Below are positions 55,617 to 63,749 of a stretch of 64,000 nucleotides of DNA, one piece after another. The stretch is from Azospirillum sp. GTDB taxonomy: Bacteria > Pseudomonadota > Alphaproteobacteria > Azospirillales > Azospirillaceae. The position numbers and the translations under genes are program-made. The stretch's first letter is position 1, and each line of letters begins with the position of its first letter. The notes below the pieces were generated by a model, which was not told the origin of the DNA, searched no databases, and worked only from the letters and a program-made list of their open reading frames with translations. The stretch lies in NCBI GenBank assembly GCA_027486405.1, contig JAIXPD010000078.1, positions 62,001 through 126,000 on the forward strand. The letters run 5' to 3'.

Positions 55617-56240
55617 TCAGAGCGGGATGAGCGGGGCGACCGCCCGGTCGCTGTCGTCCGGGCTGGCGGCCAGACCGGCGGCGACCCCGGCGCGGTCGGC
55701 GGCGTTGCGGTTCTGGCTGAGCTTGCGCTTGCCCTCCAGCCGCCGGATCGGCAGGCGCAGGCCGACGATGCCGCGCAACTGCGCCTGGATGAAGTCGGGC
55801 GGGGCGTCGCTCACCGACCAGGGGGCTGGACGTCCGGCCTCGTGCCGGTCGGTAAGGCGGGTGATGAGCGCCAGCAGGCGGGCCGGGTCGTCGAACACCT
55901 CCAACGGACCAAAGGCCTGGACGGCGATGTAGTTCCAGGTCGGGACCGCCTTTTCCGTTTCCCGCTTGGTCGGGTACCAACTGGGGGAAACATAGGCGTC
56001 CGGCCCCATGAACAGCGCCAGCGCGTCGCCGATTGGCGCGGCGTGGGCCTGCGGGTTGGCGCGGGAAACATGGCCGTAGAGGGTCCCGTGGTCGCCCTCC
56101 GTCTCATCGAACAGCAGCGGCAGCGGGGTGGCCAGCGGCCCGTCGGCGGTGGCGGTGATGATCTGCGCCAGCCGGGTGGCGCGGATGGTGTCCCGCACCC
56201 GGTGGGTGTCGTCGTCGTGGAAAGCGGGGGGAATGTGCAT
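55617..56240 (-). CDS. FMN-binding PaiB-family protein
   Basis: A 207-residue protein of the PaiB family, which has the flavin-binding split-barrel fold shared with pyridoxamine-phosphate oxidase. Family features are MHIPPAFHDDD at the start, ITATADGPLATPLPLL, HGTLYGHVSRANPQ, YVSPSWYPTK and VPTWNYIAVQAFG. Bacillus PaiB is linked to protease and sporulation control, but most homologues are uncharacterised. The start at 56240 matches the family N-terminus. It is divergent from a PdxR-like gene. Confidence 0.9.
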   Translation of the reverse strand: MHIPPAFHDDDTHRVRDTIRATRLAQIITATADGPLATPLPLLFDETEGDHGTLYGHVSRANPQAHAAPIGDALALFMGPDAYVSPSWYPTKRETEKAVPTWNYIAVQAFGPLEVFDDPARLLALITRLTDRHEAGRPAPWSVSDAPPDFIQAQLRGIVGLRLPIRRLEGKRKLSQNRNAADRAGVAAGLAASPDDSDRAVAPLIPL

Positions 56241-56283
56241 GGCGGTGGTCTCCTGGCGTCGCCCGTCACAGATGACAGACCAT

Positions 56284-56304
56284 CTGGATTGGGGGAACAT
56301 CCAG
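56284..56304. promoter_or_regulatory. Dyad in the paiB-pdxR intergenic region
   Basis: CTGGAT and ATCCAG are separated by 9 bases in the roughly 100-base divergent promoter region. It is a candidate site for the PdxR-like regulator. Confidence 0.35.
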
Positions 56305-56343
56305 TTCTGACGCATTGTGGTGGGCCAGTTGAGGGGCGTTGGG

Positions 56344-57813
56344 ATGGATGGCGGGCTGGACGGCGGCGTGGCGCGGCGGATCGTGGCGGCGATCAAGGAG
56401 CGGATTCACAGCGGCCTCCACCCGCCCGGCAGCCGTCTGCCCGCCACCCGCGTTCTGGCGGCGGAGTGGGGGGTGTCGCGCACCACGGTCACGGCGGCCT
56501 ATGGCCAGTTGATCGCCGAAGGCTATCTGCACAGCCGTCCGGGTGCGCGGGCGGTGGTGGCCCCGGGGGTGGGCGCGGCGGTGGCCCCCGCCGATCCGCC
56601 CGCACAAGGCGCGCGCCGGGTGTCGGCCTTCGCCGAACGGCTGCTGGCGCGGCCCCAGGCGGCCCCACCGACGCGGTCGGTGCGGGTGGCGGATTTCCGC
56701 TATGGCGATCTCTCGGGGGCGGATTTCCCGGTTCTGGCGTGGCGGCGGGCGGTCAACCGGGCGTGCTTGCGCCGTCCGGCGCGGCTGCGCTACGACGACC
56801 CGCGCGGGTCGGCGGCGCTGCGGGAGGCGCTGCACGGCTATCTGTGGCGCGCGCGCGGCATCCAGTGCACGCCGGAGCGGATCATCGTCGTCAACGGCTC
56901 GCAACAGGGGTTGGACCTGTGCGCGCGGCTGTTTCTCGACCCCGGCGACCGCTTTCTGTTCGAAAACCCCGGCTACGCGCTGGCGCGCCACGCCTTTGCG
57001 GCGGTCGGCGGGGTGGAGATCCCGGTTGCGGTGGACGCCGAGGGCCTGCGCACCGACGCGTTGCACACCGAGGCCCTGGCCGGGGCGGCGCTGGCCTACG
57101 TCACGCCGTCGCACCAATTTCCGTTGGGCGGGGTGCTGTCGGCGGCGCGGCGGCGGGCGTTGCTGGACTGGGCGGCGCGCGGCGGCGGCGTGGTGATCGA
57201 GGATGATTACGATGGGGAGTACCGCCACGGCATCGCCCCGATTCCGCCGCTCCAGACGCTGGCCCCGGAGTCGGTGGTCTATGTCGGCACCCTGTCCAAA
57301 ACGCTGTCGCCGACCCTGCGCGTCGGCTACCTCGTCGTTCCGACCGGGTTGGAGCGGGCCTTTGCCGAGGCCAAGCGCCTGACCGACCGCCACGCCCCGC
57401 TGTTGGAACAGGAGGCGGTCGCCGATCTGCTGGCCAGCGGGGCCTATGAACGCCACGTCCGCAGCGTCCGCCGCAAGAACGCCGATCGGCGGGCGGTGTT
57501 GCTGGCGGCGCTGGCGGCCGAACTGGGCGATCGCGCCGTCGTGGCGGGAACCGACGCTGGGCTGCACATGGTTCTGTGGCTGCCGGGAATCCCGACCGAT
57601 CAGGAATCCGCGCTGGTCGCCGATGGGCTTGCCGCCGGGATCGGGCTGTATCCGGTGTCGCCGCTTTACGCGCCGAATGGGGGATTGGGTGGGAGATTGG
57701 GCGGGGAGCGTCCAGCCTGCGCCGGTCTGGTCCTGGGCTACGCCGCCTTGACGGAGGAGGCGTTGTGCCGGGGTGTGGCGGTCCTGGCCGGGGTGGTCAG
57801 GGGATTGAGGTGA
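56344..57813 (+). CDS. MocR-type regulator (GntR-aminotransferase fusion, PdxR-like)
   Basis: A 489-residue fusion of an N-terminal GntR winged helix (GSRLPATRVLAAEWGVSRTTVTAAYGQLIAEGYL, about residues 30-63) to a fold-type I aminotransferase domain. The PLP-binding lysine is in GTLSKTLSPTLRVGYL near residue 319, with EDDYDGEYRH upstream. Such proteins sense pyridoxal phosphate or an amino acid. The ATG at 56344 has GAGGGG upstream; a GTG at 56317 is an alternative. Divergence from a PaiB-like flavoprotein suggests that gene as its target. Confidence 0.92.
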   Translation: MDGGLDGGVARRIVAAIKERIHSGLHPPGSRLPATRVLAAEWGVSRTTVTAAYGQLIAEGYLHSRPGARAVVAPGVGAAVAPADPPAQGARRVSAFAERLLARPQAAPPTRSVRVADFRYGDLSGADFPVLAWRRAVNRACLRRPARLRYDDPRGSAALREALHGYLWRARGIQCTPERIIVVNGSQQGLDLCARLFLDPGDRFLFENPGYALARHAFAAVGGVEIPVAVDAEGLRTDALHTEALAGAALAYVTPSHQFPLGGVLSAARRRALLDWAARGGGVVIEDDYDGEYRHGIAPIPPLQTLAPESVVYVGTLSKTLSPTLRVGYLVVPTGLERAFAEAKRLTDRHAPLLEQEAVADLLASGAYERHVRSVRRKNADRRAVLLAALAAELGDRAVVAGTDAGLHMVLWLPGIPTDQESALVADGLAAGIGLYPVSPLYAPNGGLGGRLGGERPACAGLVLGYAALTEEALCRGVAVLAGVVRGLR

Positions 57814-57824
57814 GAGTGGGGGGG

Positions 57825-58904
57825 TCAGGTGCTGTCCCGGCCGACGAAGCGCAGGCCCAGATCCAGGCGGCGGTTCGCCGGGCTGTGGCCCTCCATCAGC
57901 GCCAGCAGCATCGCCGCCGATTCGTGCCCGATTTCGTAACGCGGGGTCGCCACCGTCGTCAGCGCCGGGGTGGTCCAGGCCGAGGCGGCCAGATCGTTGA
58001 AACCGGCGATGGCCAGTTGTTCCGGCACGCGCACGCCGCGCCGTTGGCATTGGAACAGCGCGCCCTGGGCCAAATCGTCGTTGCAGAAGAACATGGCGTC
58101 GCAATCGACCTCCCCATCGACGATGCGGTCGAGCATCGCGGCACCCAGGCTGAGGGAGGAGGGTTCGGGCACCTGCAACACCCGGCGGGGGTCGTACAGC
58201 CCGGCCTCGCGCAGCGCCTGCCGGTAGCCGTCCAACCGGGCCAGTGTGCGCGGATCCAATTGCACGGCGGCGAAGCCGATGCGGCGGTAGCCCCGTTCCA
58301 GCAGATGGCGGGTCATCAGATGCCCGCCTTCGAACTGCGAACAGCCGACGCTGTAGCAATCCGGATCGTCCAGCAACTCCATCATGTGGACGGTCGGGCT
58401 GCGCAGGGCGGCGAGGTAGGTTTGGGTGGCGTCGGTGTGGTCGTTGCCGGTCAGCAGGATGCCGTCGGGCTGGAATTGCAGATAGGCGCGGAGCAGCCGC
58501 TCCTCCTCCACCGGCGAATAATGCGAGACGCCGATCAGAAGCTGATAGCCGCGCGGGTGCAGCACATCGTGGATTCCGGCCAGCGTTTCGACGAACACCG
58601 TGTTGGTCATCGACGGAATCAGCACCGCCACCGTCATCGACCGCGCCGAGGCGAGCGCGCTGGCGGCCTGATTGGGGACATAGCCCATGCCCTGCGCCAC
58701 CTCCAGAATCCGGGTGCGCAGATCGGGGGCGACCAGCTCCGGGCGTTTGAAGGCGCGCGACACCGTGATGGCGCTGACCCCGGCCCGTTCCGCCACATCG
58801 GCCATGGTGGCCCGCCCGGTGCGCGAGGAGCGCGGCTTGCGCGGCTTTCCGGGGCTGGCGGCAGACGGGGAGGGGGCGGGCGGATCCGGGCGGCGGTTGG
58901 TCAC
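57825..58904 (-). CDS. gntR: LacI-family gluconate-operon repressor (GntR-like)
   Basis: A 359-residue LacI-family repressor. The helix-turn-helix is ATMADVAERAGVSAITVSRAFKRPELV (about residues 32-58), followed by the hinge VPNQAASALASARS and a sugar-binding domain (AVLIPSMTNTVFVETLAGI; GYRRIGFAAV; IAGFNDLAASAWTTPALTTV). The 33-residue Pro/Ser-rich lead before the helix-turn-helix is unusual. The GTG at 58904 with AAGGA upstream is taken as the start; ATG 58805 is the alternative. It is divergent from gluconokinase and a TRAP transporter, with two LacI-type operators between them. Confidence 0.88.
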   Translation of the reverse strand: MTNRRPDPPAPSPSAASPGKPRKPRSSRTGRATMADVAERAGVSAITVSRAFKRPELVAPDLRTRILEVAQGMGYVPNQAASALASARSMTVAVLIPSMTNTVFVETLAGIHDVLHPRGYQLLIGVSHYSPVEEERLLRAYLQFQPDGILLTGNDHTDATQTYLAALRSPTVHMMELLDDPDCYSVGCSQFEGGHLMTRHLLERGYRRIGFAAVQLDPRTLARLDGYRQALREAGLYDPRRVLQVPEPSSLSLGAAMLDRIVDGEVDCDAMFFCNDDLAQGALFQCQRRGVRVPEQLAIAGFNDLAASAWTTPALTTVATPRYEIGHESAAMLLALMEGHSPANRRLDLGLRFVGRDST

Positions 58905-59270
58905 GGGATGGCGGTTCCTTGGCGCTGGCCGCGCGGGAGGGCGCGCGCGGGGTGTGGATGATGACGGGCGGCGTCGGCGCGGCGCAAGGCGATTGTCGCC
59001 CTGTGTGTCCGCCAACGGCGTGACCCCAAACCCGCCCCATGGCGAGGACCACGGAGGGTGTTGCTGATTTTGTTCGTTCGCAGCCCCAACAAAACACTTT
59101 ACGACCGGCGAAGTTAGCGCTAACACTAGCGCCACATCATCGCATCGCCGCCGTGCCCATCCCCCGGTCCCTGACCGGGAAGGCTTGCGGCGGTGCGCGA
59201 ATGATAGCGCTAACATTTGATCCGCGCAAGGGCTGATCGGGTCGGCGCGCGGGTTTTCTTGCGGGAATGG
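58905..59270. other. Divergent gntR-gntK regulatory region
   Basis: No gene is supported in these 366 bases. The region holds two LacI-type operators and presumably both promoters. The remainder (58905-59112) has no recognisable structure. Confidence 0.6.
59113..59214. promoter_or_regulatory. Two LacI-type operators, 90 bp apart
   Basis: GTTAGCGCTAAC (59113-59124) is a perfect palindrome. GATAGCGCTAAC (59203-59214) differs at one base. Both match the generic LacI/GalR pattern with a central CG. The centre-to-centre distance is exactly 90 bases, roughly 8.6 helical turns. The second site lies 57 bases upstream of the gluconokinase start. Confidence 0.85.
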
Positions 59271-59822
59271 ATGCTCATGATCGGTCCACCCATCGTTGTG
59301 GTCATGGGGGTGTGCGGCTGCGGCAAATCCAGCGTCGGGCGCGGGTTGGCGCAGGCGTTGGGATGCGCCTTCATCGAAGGCGACGCCCACCACCCCGAGG
59401 CCAACATCGCCAAGATGTCGGCGGGCGTGCCGTTGACCGACACCGACCGCGAAGGCTGGCTGGCCGTGCTGGCCGGTTTCATCGCCGACGCCGACCGCCG
59501 GGGGGAGGCGCTGGTGGTCGCCTGTTCCGCCCTGAAGCGGCGCTACCGCGACCAGTTGCGCGGCGACAGCGCGCGGGTGTGGTTCCTGCATCTGGACGGG
59601 ACCAAGGCGGTGATCGCCGACCGCATGGCGGCGCGCACCGCCCATTTCATGCCGACCGCGCTGATCGACAGCCAATTCGCCGATCTGGAAGCGCCCGGTC
59701 CGGACGAAAACGCCCTGACCCGGTCGGTTCTGTTGCCGGTCGACCAGATTGTGGATGACGCTTGCCGTCATCTGACCAACAGCAGCAAGGCGGCGACCGC
59801 GACCGCCGGGGGGAACGCATGA
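59271..59822 (+). CDS. gntK: Gluconokinase
   Basis: A 183-residue P-loop kinase phosphorylating gluconate to 6-phosphogluconate. The Walker A motif is VMGVCGCGKSSVG (about residues 10-22), followed by IEGDAHHPEANIAKMSAGVPLTDTDREGWL, characteristic of the thermoresistant GntK/IdnK family, and VACSALKRRYRDQLR. The length matches E. coli GntK (175). ATG codons at 59271 and 59277 are both possible. The stop overlaps the next gene in ATGA. Confidence 0.95.
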   Translation: MLMIGPPIVVVMGVCGCGKSSVGRGLAQALGCAFIEGDAHHPEANIAKMSAGVPLTDTDREGWLAVLAGFIADADRRGEALVVACSALKRRYRDQLRGDSARVWFLHLDGTKAVIADRMAARTAHFMPTALIDSQFADLEAPGPDENALTRSVLLPVDQIVDDACRHLTNSSKAATATAGGNA

Positions 59823-60343
59823 CGGGTGTGGCCGATCGGCTGGAAAAAATCACCGAATGGATCATGGCGGCGATGCTGGCCGTGATGGTCGGGCTGATCT
59901 TTGGCAATGTGGTGCTGCGCTATGTCTTCAACAGCGGCATCGTCGCGGCGGAGGAAATTTCCCGCCTGATGTTCGTCTGGCTGGTGTTCCTGGGGGCGAC
60001 GCTGGCGCTGCGCCATCAACAGCATCTGGGGTTGGAACTGCTCCAGGCCCGCTTGCCGTTCAAGGCGCGGCGGGCCTGCGCGGTGGTGGCGCATGCGCTG
60101 ATGCTCTACGCCCTGTGGCTGTTCATCGAGGGCAGTTGGGTCCAACTGCTGATCGGCCTGGAAACCCGTTCCACCGTGCTGCGCTTCCCCATGGCCTTCT
60201 ACGCGGCGGCGGGGTTCTTCCCGGCCATCGCCATGGCGCTGACCGTGCTGGCCAATCTGTGGCGCATCCTGGCGGGCGACGCCAAGGCCCGCATCCCCGG
60301 CGACCCGAACGCGGCCTTCGGCGCCGCGCCGGTCGAACATTGA
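59819..60343 (+). CDS. TRAP transporter small membrane subunit (DctQ type)
   Basis: A 174-residue protein with four transmembrane helices and the DctQ pattern VLRYVFNSGIVAAEEISRLMFVWLVFLGATLALRHQQHLGLELL. Translationally coupled to gluconokinase through the ATGA overlap, which supports gluconate or a related sugar acid as the transported solute. Confidence 0.93.
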   Translation: MTGVADRLEKITEWIMAAMLAVMVGLIFGNVVLRYVFNSGIVAAEEISRLMFVWLVFLGATLALRHQQHLGLELLQARLPFKARRACAVVAHALMLYALWLFIEGSWVQLLIGLETRSTVLRFPMAFYAAAGFFPAIAMALTVLANLWRILAGDAKARIPGDPNAAFGAAPVEH

Positions 60344-60380
60344 TCCCCGTCGCATTGATCCGCAAGGACGGACCCACGCC

Positions 60381-61658
60381 ATGACCTTGACGATTTTCCT
60401 GTCCTCGTTGTTCGGCTTCATGCTGCTGGGGATGCCCATCGCCTTTGCGCTGATGCTGACCGGCGTCGCGCTGATGGTCCATCTCGACTTTTTCGACGCG
60501 CAGCTTGTCGCCCAGAACATGTTGAGCGGGGCCGACAATTTCCCGCTGATGGCCGTTCCCTTCTTCATCCTGGCCGGTGAGCTGATGAACGCGGGCGGCA
60601 TTTCCCAGCGCATCATCAATCTGGCGGTCAGCCTGGTCGGCCACATCAAGGGCGGCTTGGGCTATGTCACCATCGGCGCGTCGGTGATGCTGGCCAGCCT
60701 GTCCGGTTCGGCCATCGCCGACACCGCCGCGCTCGCCACCCTGCTGATCCCGATGATGCGCGACCATGGTTATCCGGTCCCCCGGTCGGCCGGTCTGATC
60801 GCGTCGGGCGGCATCATCGCCCCGATCATTCCGCCCAGCATGCCGTTCATCATCTTCGGCGTCACCACCAACACCTCGATCAGTTCGCTGTTCATGGCGG
60901 GGATCGTGCCCGGCCTGCTGATGGGCATCGGTCTGGTCGCGGCCTGGATGTTCGTCGTCCGCGACATGACGGTGAAGCTCCAACCCAAGGCGAGCGGGCG
61001 TGAGCGGGTGAAGGCGCTGGTCGACGGCGTGTGGGCGCTGGCCCTGCCGGTCATCATCATCGGCGGCTTGCGCGGCGGGCTGTTCACCCCGACCGAGGCC
61101 GCCGTGGTCGCCGCCGTCTATTCGCTGTTCGTCGCGCTGTTCATCTACCGCCAGGTGACGCTGGCGCAGATCGTGCCGCTGCTGGTCCAGGCGGCGCGCA
61201 CCACCAGCACGGTGATGTTCCTGTGCGCGGCGGCGCTGGTGTCGTCCTACATGGTCACGCTGGCCGATTTGCCGCAGCAGATGACCGAGCTGCTGCACCC
61301 GCTGATGGACCAACCCAAGCTGTTGATGCTGGCCATCGCGCTGCTGCTGCTGGCGGTGGGCACGGTGATGGATCTGACGCCGACCATCCTGGTTCTGGGG
61401 CCGGTTCTGACCCCGCTGGCGGTGGCGGCGGGCATCGACCCGACCTATTTCGGGGTGATGTTCGTGCTGATCGGCACGCTGGGCCTGATCCATCCGCCGG
61501 TCTGCACGGTGCTGAACGTGGTGTGCGGCGTCGCCCGCATCTCGCTGGAAAGCGCCACGCGTGGCATCTGGCCCTTCCTGCTGACCTACATCGTGCTGAC
61601 CGGCGTGCTGATCGCCGTGCCGGAGATCATCACCGTCCCGCTGCACGCCTTCAAATAA
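60381..61658 (+). CDS. TRAP transporter large membrane subunit (DctM type)
   Basis: A 425-residue membrane protein with about twelve helices. DctM marks: LLGMPIAFALMLTGVALM, VPFFILAGELMNAGG, SGSAIADTAALATLLIPMM, IIPPSMPFIIFGVTTNTSI and the C-terminal HPPVCTVLNVVCGVARIS. It lies 37 bases after the small subunit. Together with the two flanking genes it makes a complete sodium-coupled importer. Confidence 0.94.
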   Translation: MTLTIFLSSLFGFMLLGMPIAFALMLTGVALMVHLDFFDAQLVAQNMLSGADNFPLMAVPFFILAGELMNAGGISQRIINLAVSLVGHIKGGLGYVTIGASVMLASLSGSAIADTAALATLLIPMMRDHGYPVPRSAGLIASGGIIAPIIPPSMPFIIFGVTTNTSISSLFMAGIVPGLLMGIGLVAAWMFVVRDMTVKLQPKASGRERVKALVDGVWALALPVIIIGGLRGGLFTPTEAAVVAAVYSLFVALFIYRQVTLAQIVPLLVQAARTTSTVMFLCAAALVSSYMVTLADLPQQMTELLHPLMDQPKLLMLAIALLLLAVGTVMDLTPTILVLGPVLTPLAVAAGIDPTYFGVMFVLIGTLGLIHPPVCTVLNVVCGVARISLESATRGIWPFLLTYIVLTGVLIAVPEIITVPLHAFK

Positions 61659-61721
61659 GCCCACCTGTTGCCGAACCCTGTTGCCAAAAACCGCAAAACA
61701 CATCGTTGGGAGAACGACACC

Positions 61722-62738
61722 ATGACGCTGTTCCGCAAACTGTTGCTGGCCACCGGGCTGGCCGCCGCCATCCTCGCGCCGGTGGCCGCCGCCGCGCAGG
61801 ACATCAAGCCGCGCATCATCCGCTTCGGCTATGGCCTGTCGGAGTCCAGCAACCAGGGCCGCGCGGTCAAGTTCTTCGCCGAGGAACTGGCCAAGCGGTC
61901 GGGCGGCAAGCTGAAGCTGAAGGGCTTCGGCGACGCCAGCCTGGGCAGCGACATCCAGATGCAGAACGCGCTGATCGGTGGCGCGCAGGAGATGATGGTC
62001 GGCTCCACCGCCACGCTGGTCGGCATCGTCAAGGATTTCGGCGTCTATGACCTGCCTTTCCTGTTCAACGACGAGGCGGAGGCCGACGCCGTGCTCGACG
62101 GGCCGTTCGGCCAGAAGCTGATCGCGTCGCTGAACGAAAAGGGGTTGGTCGGGCTGGTCTATTGGGAAAACGGCTTCCGCAACCTGACCAACAGCAAGCG
62201 CGCGGTGACGAAGATCGAGGATCTGAGCGGCATCAAGCTGCGCGTCATGCAGAACCCGGTCTACATCGACATGTTCAACCGCTTTGGCGCGAACGCGGTG
62301 CCGCTGGCCTTCTCCGAACTGTTCACCGCGCTGGAAACCGGAACGGTGGACGGCCAGGAAAACCCGGTGACGACCATCCTGTCCTCCAAATTCTATGAGG
62401 TTCAGGGCTACATGACGATCTCGCGCCATGTCTACAGCCCGTGGATCGTGCTGGCCAGCAAGCGTTGGTACGACGGCCTGTCGGCGGACGAGCGCAAGAT
62501 CCTGAACGAGGCCGCCGTCGCGTCGCGCGCCTTCGAACGCAAGGACAGCCGCGAGGCCACCACCCAGAGCCTGGCCCTGCTGAAGGAAAAGGGCATGAAG
62601 ATCAACGAGCTGAGCGCGGCCGAGGTCGCCCGGATGCGCGAGATGGTCAAGCCCGCCTTCGACAAATACGCCGCCGAGGGCGGGGCGGAGCTGTTGAAGG
62701 ATCTCCAGGCGGAAATCGCCAAGGTCCGCAAGCCGTAA
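61722..62738 (+). CDS. TRAP transporter solute-binding protein (probably gluconate or related sugar acid)
   Basis: A 338-residue DctP-type protein with a signal peptide cut after AAAA/Q near residue 26. The core has IRFGYGLSESSNQGRAVKFFAEELAKRSGG, the ligand-anchoring arginine in IKLRVMQNPVY, and ALETGTVDGQENPVTTIL. The start at 61722 follows GGGAG. The gene order (gntR, gntK, dctQ, dctM, dctP) implies gluconate uptake, but the ligand is inferred from context, not from residues. Confidence 0.92.
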   Translation: MTLFRKLLLATGLAAAILAPVAAAAQDIKPRIIRFGYGLSESSNQGRAVKFFAEELAKRSGGKLKLKGFGDASLGSDIQMQNALIGGAQEMMVGSTATLVGIVKDFGVYDLPFLFNDEAEADAVLDGPFGQKLIASLNEKGLVGLVYWENGFRNLTNSKRAVTKIEDLSGIKLRVMQNPVYIDMFNRFGANAVPLAFSELFTALETGTVDGQENPVTTILSSKFYEVQGYMTISRHVYSPWIVLASKRWYDGLSADERKILNEAAVASRAFERKDSREATTQSLALLKEKGMKINELSAAEVARMREMVKPAFDKYAAEGGAELLKDLQAEIAKVRKP

Positions 62739-62773
62739 GGCCAAATCCACGGATGCCCGCCGCCCCCGCGCCT

Positions 62774-62790
62774 CCCCCAAGGGGTAAGGA
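62774..62790 (+). repeat. Remote iteron-like copy in the gluconate-operon 3' region
   Basis: CCCCCAAGGGGTAAGGA matches the origin iteron CCCCCAAGCGGTAAGGA at 16 of 17 positions. It lies between the TRAP gene stop and the operon terminator, about 23 kb from repA. Confidence 0.75.
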
Positions 62791-62859
62791 TGCGGGGGCG
62801 TTCGGGTGAACGCGTCCGGGTGAACGGCCTTGCGTTGCGCCGTTTGCCCGGACACTCTG

Positions 62860-62886
62860 CCCCGGTTTTCGCTGACCGGGGTTTTT
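62860..62886 (+). terminator. Rho-independent terminator directly before the deacetylase start
   Basis: A 7-bp stem (arm CCCCGGT) with an 8-base loop is followed by TTTTT. It ends 6 bases before the ATG of the deacetylase gene, where a ribosome-binding site would be expected. Confidence 0.85.
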
Positions 62887-62891
62887 GCGTG

Positions 62892-63725
62892 ATGACCAGC
62901 CGTTGCCCGCCGCACCGCCTTGCCCTGTCCCGGCGCGCCGTTCTGGCAGGGTCCGCCGCCCTGGTGGCGGCGCGGCCATGCGCCGCCGGTTCTGCCGCCG
63001 GTTCTGTCACCCGGTCCGCCACGGGGCCGGTGGACAAGCCGCGCAGCTTTGCCGCGACCCATGGCTCGGCCCCCTTCGACAGCCGACATTTGATTCCCGG
63101 CGCGTCGCTCGATCTCGCCCGGATCAACCCGGCGGCGGCGGGGGCGCGCGTCGTCGCGCTGACCATCGACGACGGCCCCGACGCCAACGACCGCCGCATC
63201 CTCGATCTGTTGAAGCGGCACGAGGCGCGGGCGACCTTCTTTTGCATCGGGCGCAAGATCACCGGGGCCGCCGTGCCGATCGCCACCGCCATCGCCGAAT
63301 CCGGCAACGAGGTGGGCAGCCACAGCCACACCCACCCGATGATGAGCGACCTGTCGGCGACCGAACAGGAGCGCAATCTGTCCCGCGCCAACGCCGCCTT
63401 GGCCGCCGTCGGCGTTCGCCCCCGCTGGTTTCGTCCACCCTTCGGCGATTTTGACGACACCACCACGGCGTTGGCCACCGCCCTGGGGATGCAGACGGTG
63501 TTGTGGACCATCGACAGCCAGGATTGGAAAAACACCCCGGCGGCCACCATCGCCGCCCGCGTCACCGACCGGCTGGCCCCGGGGGCGGTGGTGCTGATGC
63601 ACAGCACGAAGGCCGAAACAGTGAAAGCCCTGCCGACCATCCTGGAGGCTGGCCATCGCAAGGGCTTTCGCTTTGTCACACTGACGGACTGGTGGGCGGC
63701 GATGGCCGCCGCCCAACCCGCGTGA
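62892..63725 (+). CDS. Polysaccharide deacetylase (NodB homology)
   Basis: A 277-residue secreted deacetylase. The N-terminus has a twin-arginine-like signal (LSRRAVLAGSAALVAARPCAAG). The NodB domain runs from VVALTIDDGPDANDRRI (metal-binding aspartates) through GSHSHTHPMMSDL (histidines) and WFRPPFGDFDDTT to IDSQDWKNTP and VLMHSTK. It likely removes N-acetyl groups from a cell-wall or exopolysaccharide sugar in the periplasm. The ATG at 62892 lacks a ribosome-binding site because the preceding terminator occupies it; GTG 62889 is adjacent. Translation may be weak or use read-through message. Confidence 0.9.
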   Translation: MTSRCPPHRLALSRRAVLAGSAALVAARPCAAGSAAGSVTRSATGPVDKPRSFAATHGSAPFDSRHLIPGASLDLARINPAAAGARVVALTIDDGPDANDRRILDLLKRHEARATFFCIGRKITGAAVPIATAIAESGNEVGSHSHTHPMMSDLSATEQERNLSRANAALAAVGVRPRWFRPPFGDFDDTTTALATALGMQTVLWTIDSQDWKNTPAATIAARVTDRLAPGAVVLMHSTKAETVKALPTILEAGHRKGFRFVTLTDWWAAMAAAQPA

Positions 63726-63749
63726 CCGCGCCGTTGGCGCGGGTGGCGC

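Noticed and set aside
60123-63716. Open frame of about 1200 codons antisense to the TRAP and deacetylase genes
   Set aside because: His/Gln/Arg-rich low-complexity translation, no domains; opposite strand is well explained.
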